Assembly (NCBI GenBank): GCA_933822405.4
Contig: CAKOGP040001869.1
Span: 120,641 to 184,640 of the forward strand
Source: Cylindrotheca closterium
Taxonomy: Eukaryota > Bacillariophyta > Bacillariophyceae > Bacillariales > Bacillariaceae
Length of the DNA stretch: 64,000 bases
Reading direction: 5' to 3'
In this document: piece by piece, positions 61,770 to 64,000 of the stretch
How positions within the stretch are numbered: position 1 is the first letter of the stretch
Layout: every line of letters begins with the position of its first letter
Program-made: the position numbers and the translations under genes
Notes under the pieces: generated by a model
The model's database searches: none
Told to the model about the DNA's origin: nothing
What the model saw: the letters and a program-made list of their open reading frames with translations, nothing else

Positions 61770-62987
61770 TTAGAGTGGAGGACGAGGATCTTCATGAATA
61801 TCAAGGGTATCATTCATTAGTTCGGCATACCGAAACATGTACCATTGCAAGCTGTTCACTGGAACCTTTTCGTACTTTTGCCCATTGACAGTGATATAAA
61901 CTTCTTCCACAAATTCTGGACCGGCAACTCCTTCAATGAGTTCAGCGACTTCCTTCTTCAGGTCCACCCGGTTGTCCGCATCTTTGGTGAGTGCAAAATT
62001 GGCATCGCTGCTGGCAATCAATTTCTTGCTGCGAGCTTCCATGTACTTGGCCAAATCTTCTTCATCCAGCGGTAGTTGCTCCTCTTCCAACGGGACATCA
62101 TCATCATTTGCGGGGGATTGCTTGGAATCTGGCGTAGAACTAGATCCGATTTCCACTTGAGCAGGAATAGCACCACCAGAGCCACCGCTACTGCTAGCAG
62201 TGCTTTCTGTATTGGAACTGTTGTGGCGTGATTTGTGAGACGATTTCTTCTTCTGGGAATCATTGCCGAGTTCTCCATTTTCATCAATCTTTTCGACAGT
62301 GGAACTGAATGGAATGCTGTCATCATCCGCGGAAAAGCGAGAATGACTAGATCCGGACGTGGACCCTCGTCTTTTTGACTTGGCTTTGGAATTGGAGGAC
62401 ATGCTGCCTCTACGAGTTGCCTTCTTTTCGGACATGCCACCCATGCTGCCTCTTCGTTTGGACTTAGAAGAAGACCCTGAAAGATTGGATTCCGATCTCT
62501 TGGTTTCTTTCTTACCGGCCATCATGGACATACTGTTTGAACGTTTGGGGTCCTCAGCTCTCTTCTCTGCCTTCTTGCCTCCCAACTGACCCAAACTGTT
62601 GCTCCGTTTTGGGCTTAAACCAGCTTTTCTATCTTTCCTTCGACTGCTCGATTTCCCCTTAGACTTTTTACTGCTGGTAGACTTGAAGGATTTAGTGGAC
62701 TTGAGACTCTCATCTTCACTCCGAAGACTCAAGGAGTCATCTGAAATCAGACTGACATTGTCGTCAATCTTCAGCGATTTGCTACTCGCTTGTTTGACAG
62801 TTCCTTTCTTTGCCTTCTTAAGATTCCTCTTGGATTTGCTGGACTTTGTAGACTTGAGAGACTTTCGACTGCTCGAAGATTTGCGACTGCTGACACTGCC
62901 AGAGGAAGACTTCTTCTTTTTCTTGCTCTTTGGAGACCCAACGTCGTTAAGCATCTCAATGCCTGTCATGCTCATGCTTTCGCTCAT
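61770..62987 (-). CDS. Ser/Lys/Arg-rich protein with RRGS repeats
   Basis: Single exon, 405 aa. The first ~240 residues are disordered and highly basic, with runs such as SSRKSSSSRKSLKSTKSS and four or more copies of a KRRGSMGG / TRRGSMSS / KRSNSMSMM type motif, each a good basophilic kinase site. The C-terminal ~110 residues are different and folded-looking: LPLDEEDLAKYMEARSKKLI, LKKEVAELIEGVAGPEFVEE, VYITVNGQKYEKVPVNSL and WYMFRYAELMND. This is likely a small helix-strand domain. I do not recognise it. No signal peptide, so not a silaffin-type secreted protein despite the Ser/Lys content. Confidence 0.78.
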   Translation of the reverse strand: MSESMSMTGIEMLNDVGSPKSKKKKKSSSGSVSSRKSSSSRKSLKSTKSSKSKRNLKKAKKGTVKQASSKSLKIDDNVSLISDDSLSLRSEDESLKSTKSFKSTSSKKSKGKSSSRRKDRKAGLSPKRSNSLGQLGGKKAEKRAEDPKRSNSMSMMAGKKETKRSESNLSGSSSKSKRRGSMGGMSEKKATRRGSMSSNSKAKSKRRGSTSGSSHSRFSADDDSIPFSSTVEKIDENGELGNDSQKKKSSHKSRHNSSNTESTASSSGGSGGAIPAQVEIGSSSTPDSKQSPANDDDVPLEEEQLPLDEEDLAKYMEARSKKLIASSDANFALTKDADNRVDLKKEVAELIEGVAGPEFVEEVYITVNGQKYEKVPVNSLQWYMFRYAELMNDTLDIHEDPRPPL

Positions 62988-64000
62988 TTTACTACTGTCT
63001 TACTGGTATAAAGGTTGATAAGTTAGGGGGATAGTGTGTGGTTCTTGCTTTCGAATGGCTAGAGAAGCTAGTCACTTTGTCGCTACCGATACAGTACAGC
63101 ACGATACAGTAAATACAAGTCTTCTGGAATTTTACGGAGCAGCAAGCAAGATAAGAGTTCCATCCACAGGTAGACACAAGCAGACTGGCTGGCTCAGGCG
63201 CCTTACGATTGGATTTAACAAAGGAGTCATTTGAGAGATGAAATTATTTATCGTGAAAAAGGCCCAGACTCAATCACGAGCAGTGATTGCGCGTGCTGGA
63301 AATACCGGATGCCGGACAGACTTCAGGCTAAAGTCGAGCAGGCTTACAGACGACTGCGATGAAATCATGATAGCTTGACAGCTCACAGCTCAAAGCTGAT
63401 AATCGTACTGTACTGTAGATTACCCGGCGCTGCATGATGTAACCTTGTCTTGGGAAATCGCACGCGTATGCTACCATGGAAACTATGTCAATAATCTACA
63501 TGCTACAGTACACAGTACATAAGAGAAGCAAGTAGGTTTGGCACAGTAGCGCAAGGTACTCGTACCACTTTACGTTAGTGCGATAGGGACTGGTTTGCAA
63601 CGAGGTCGAATCATAGGACAATCATTGACTACAAACCGGGACCAAATAGGTACAGAGCAATGGTGAAAATGAGAGAAAACAGAGTGTGGTGAGGGCGGGG
63701 AACAAGCAAAAGCTGGCAGTCTTGACCATGTAGCTATGCCCTTCTAGTGTCTCCATCGTCTCACAAGCTCTCATTGCAAACATCCTGTCTCCAATCTTCC
63801 GTTCACTTTCATCGACTAACTGAAGCCGCGCATCTCAGTGGACTCAACGGAATGGAGACTAGCCCATACCGGTATGTACGTCTTATTCCTTCTTGCCGAT
63901 CAATACGCACATGATAGTCCCAAGCCAAATACAGTACCTCAATAATCGGAAACCTGGAGACTCTCAAGTCCCATAATTGGAAAACACGAGATTCAAACTG
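62988..64000. other. Intergenic to window end
   Basis: 1 kb upstream of the Ser/Lys-rich gene. Contains GATACAGTACAGCACGATACAGTA near 63086-63112 and TACTGTACTGTAG near 63408, of the same type as other intergenic elements. A 66-codon open frame at 63034 has no supporting features. No gene recognised; a promoter for a gene beyond the right edge is possible. Confidence 0.45.

Noticed and set aside
61770..62987. Ser/Lys-rich protein as a silaffin (silica-forming) protein
   Set aside because: Composition is suggestive, but there is no signal peptide and a folded acidic C-terminal domain is present.
1..64000. tRNA or rRNA genes, CRISPR arrays, IS elements, viral genes
   Set aside because: Scanned by eye for T-loop motifs, rRNA blocks, regular short repeats with spacers, terminal inverted repeats and integrase or reverse-transcriptase motifs; none found.

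Overview
The window is nuclear DNA of a photosynthetic stramenopile, most likely a diatom. Several features point there. Genes are dense, single and on both strands, with mostly 0-2 introns (three exons in one gene); the introns are 68-150 nt with GT-AG ends. Four proteins start with a signal peptide followed by an ASAF-type motif (ALAF, AQAFAP, AVAF, SSAF), the bipartite presequence for a secondary red plastid. Ribosomal protein uL13, eIF4E, Nup88, Elp6, a Vti1-like SNARE, a PPR protein and mitochondrial proteins confirm a eukaryotic nuclear genome. No rRNA, tRNA, CRISPR array or intact transposon was seen.

Layout. 1-11 kb: a 5'-open zinc-motif protein, mitochondrial glycine cleavage H protein, a lineage-specific small protein, a broken LRR gene, an RsmE-type rRNA methyltransferase, a 7-TM protein, bL25m, HisG and ProC. 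11-13.4 kb: the largest gene-free stretch, with a strong hairpin and a polypyrimidine tract. 13.4-17.5 kb: uL13, a PPR protein and a three-exon cytidine-deaminase-fold gene whose stop codon lies 2 bp from the PPR stop. 17.6-28.1 kb: two tandem paralogues of an unrecognised repeat-protein family (541 and 2836 aa). 28-35.4 kb: Nup88, a plastid protein, a tiny membrane protein, and two head-to-head mu-homology-like paralogues. 35.7-41.6 kb: a decayed TPR gene, a codanin-1-like protein and a small plastid protein. 42-64 kb: a FAN/NSMAF-type BEACH-WD40 protein, OMA1, a secreted helical peptide, a possible histone-fold protein, an MFS transporter, Elp6, eIF4E, a plastid ABC1 kinase, plastid ClpS, a paralogue of the lineage-specific small protein, a divergent glucose-6-phosphate isomerase, a SNARE without an obvious membrane anchor, and a Ser/Lys-rich protein.

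There is no operon logic; neighbours are mostly unrelated. The best candidate for an undescribed system is the 17.6-28.1 kb locus. Both proteins have the same ~70-aa N-terminal domain, a charged linker (a Pro-Glu stalk in the large one), arrays of ~130-aa Trp/Pro/Gly modules (3 versus 16 copies) and a recurring terminal tag of the form VGKL-x-x-P-x-x-F. The large gene also carries a 918-bp internal duplication with a 578-bp identical stretch. Intron boundaries given here are read from splice consensus and frame continuity only; no transcript data were available.
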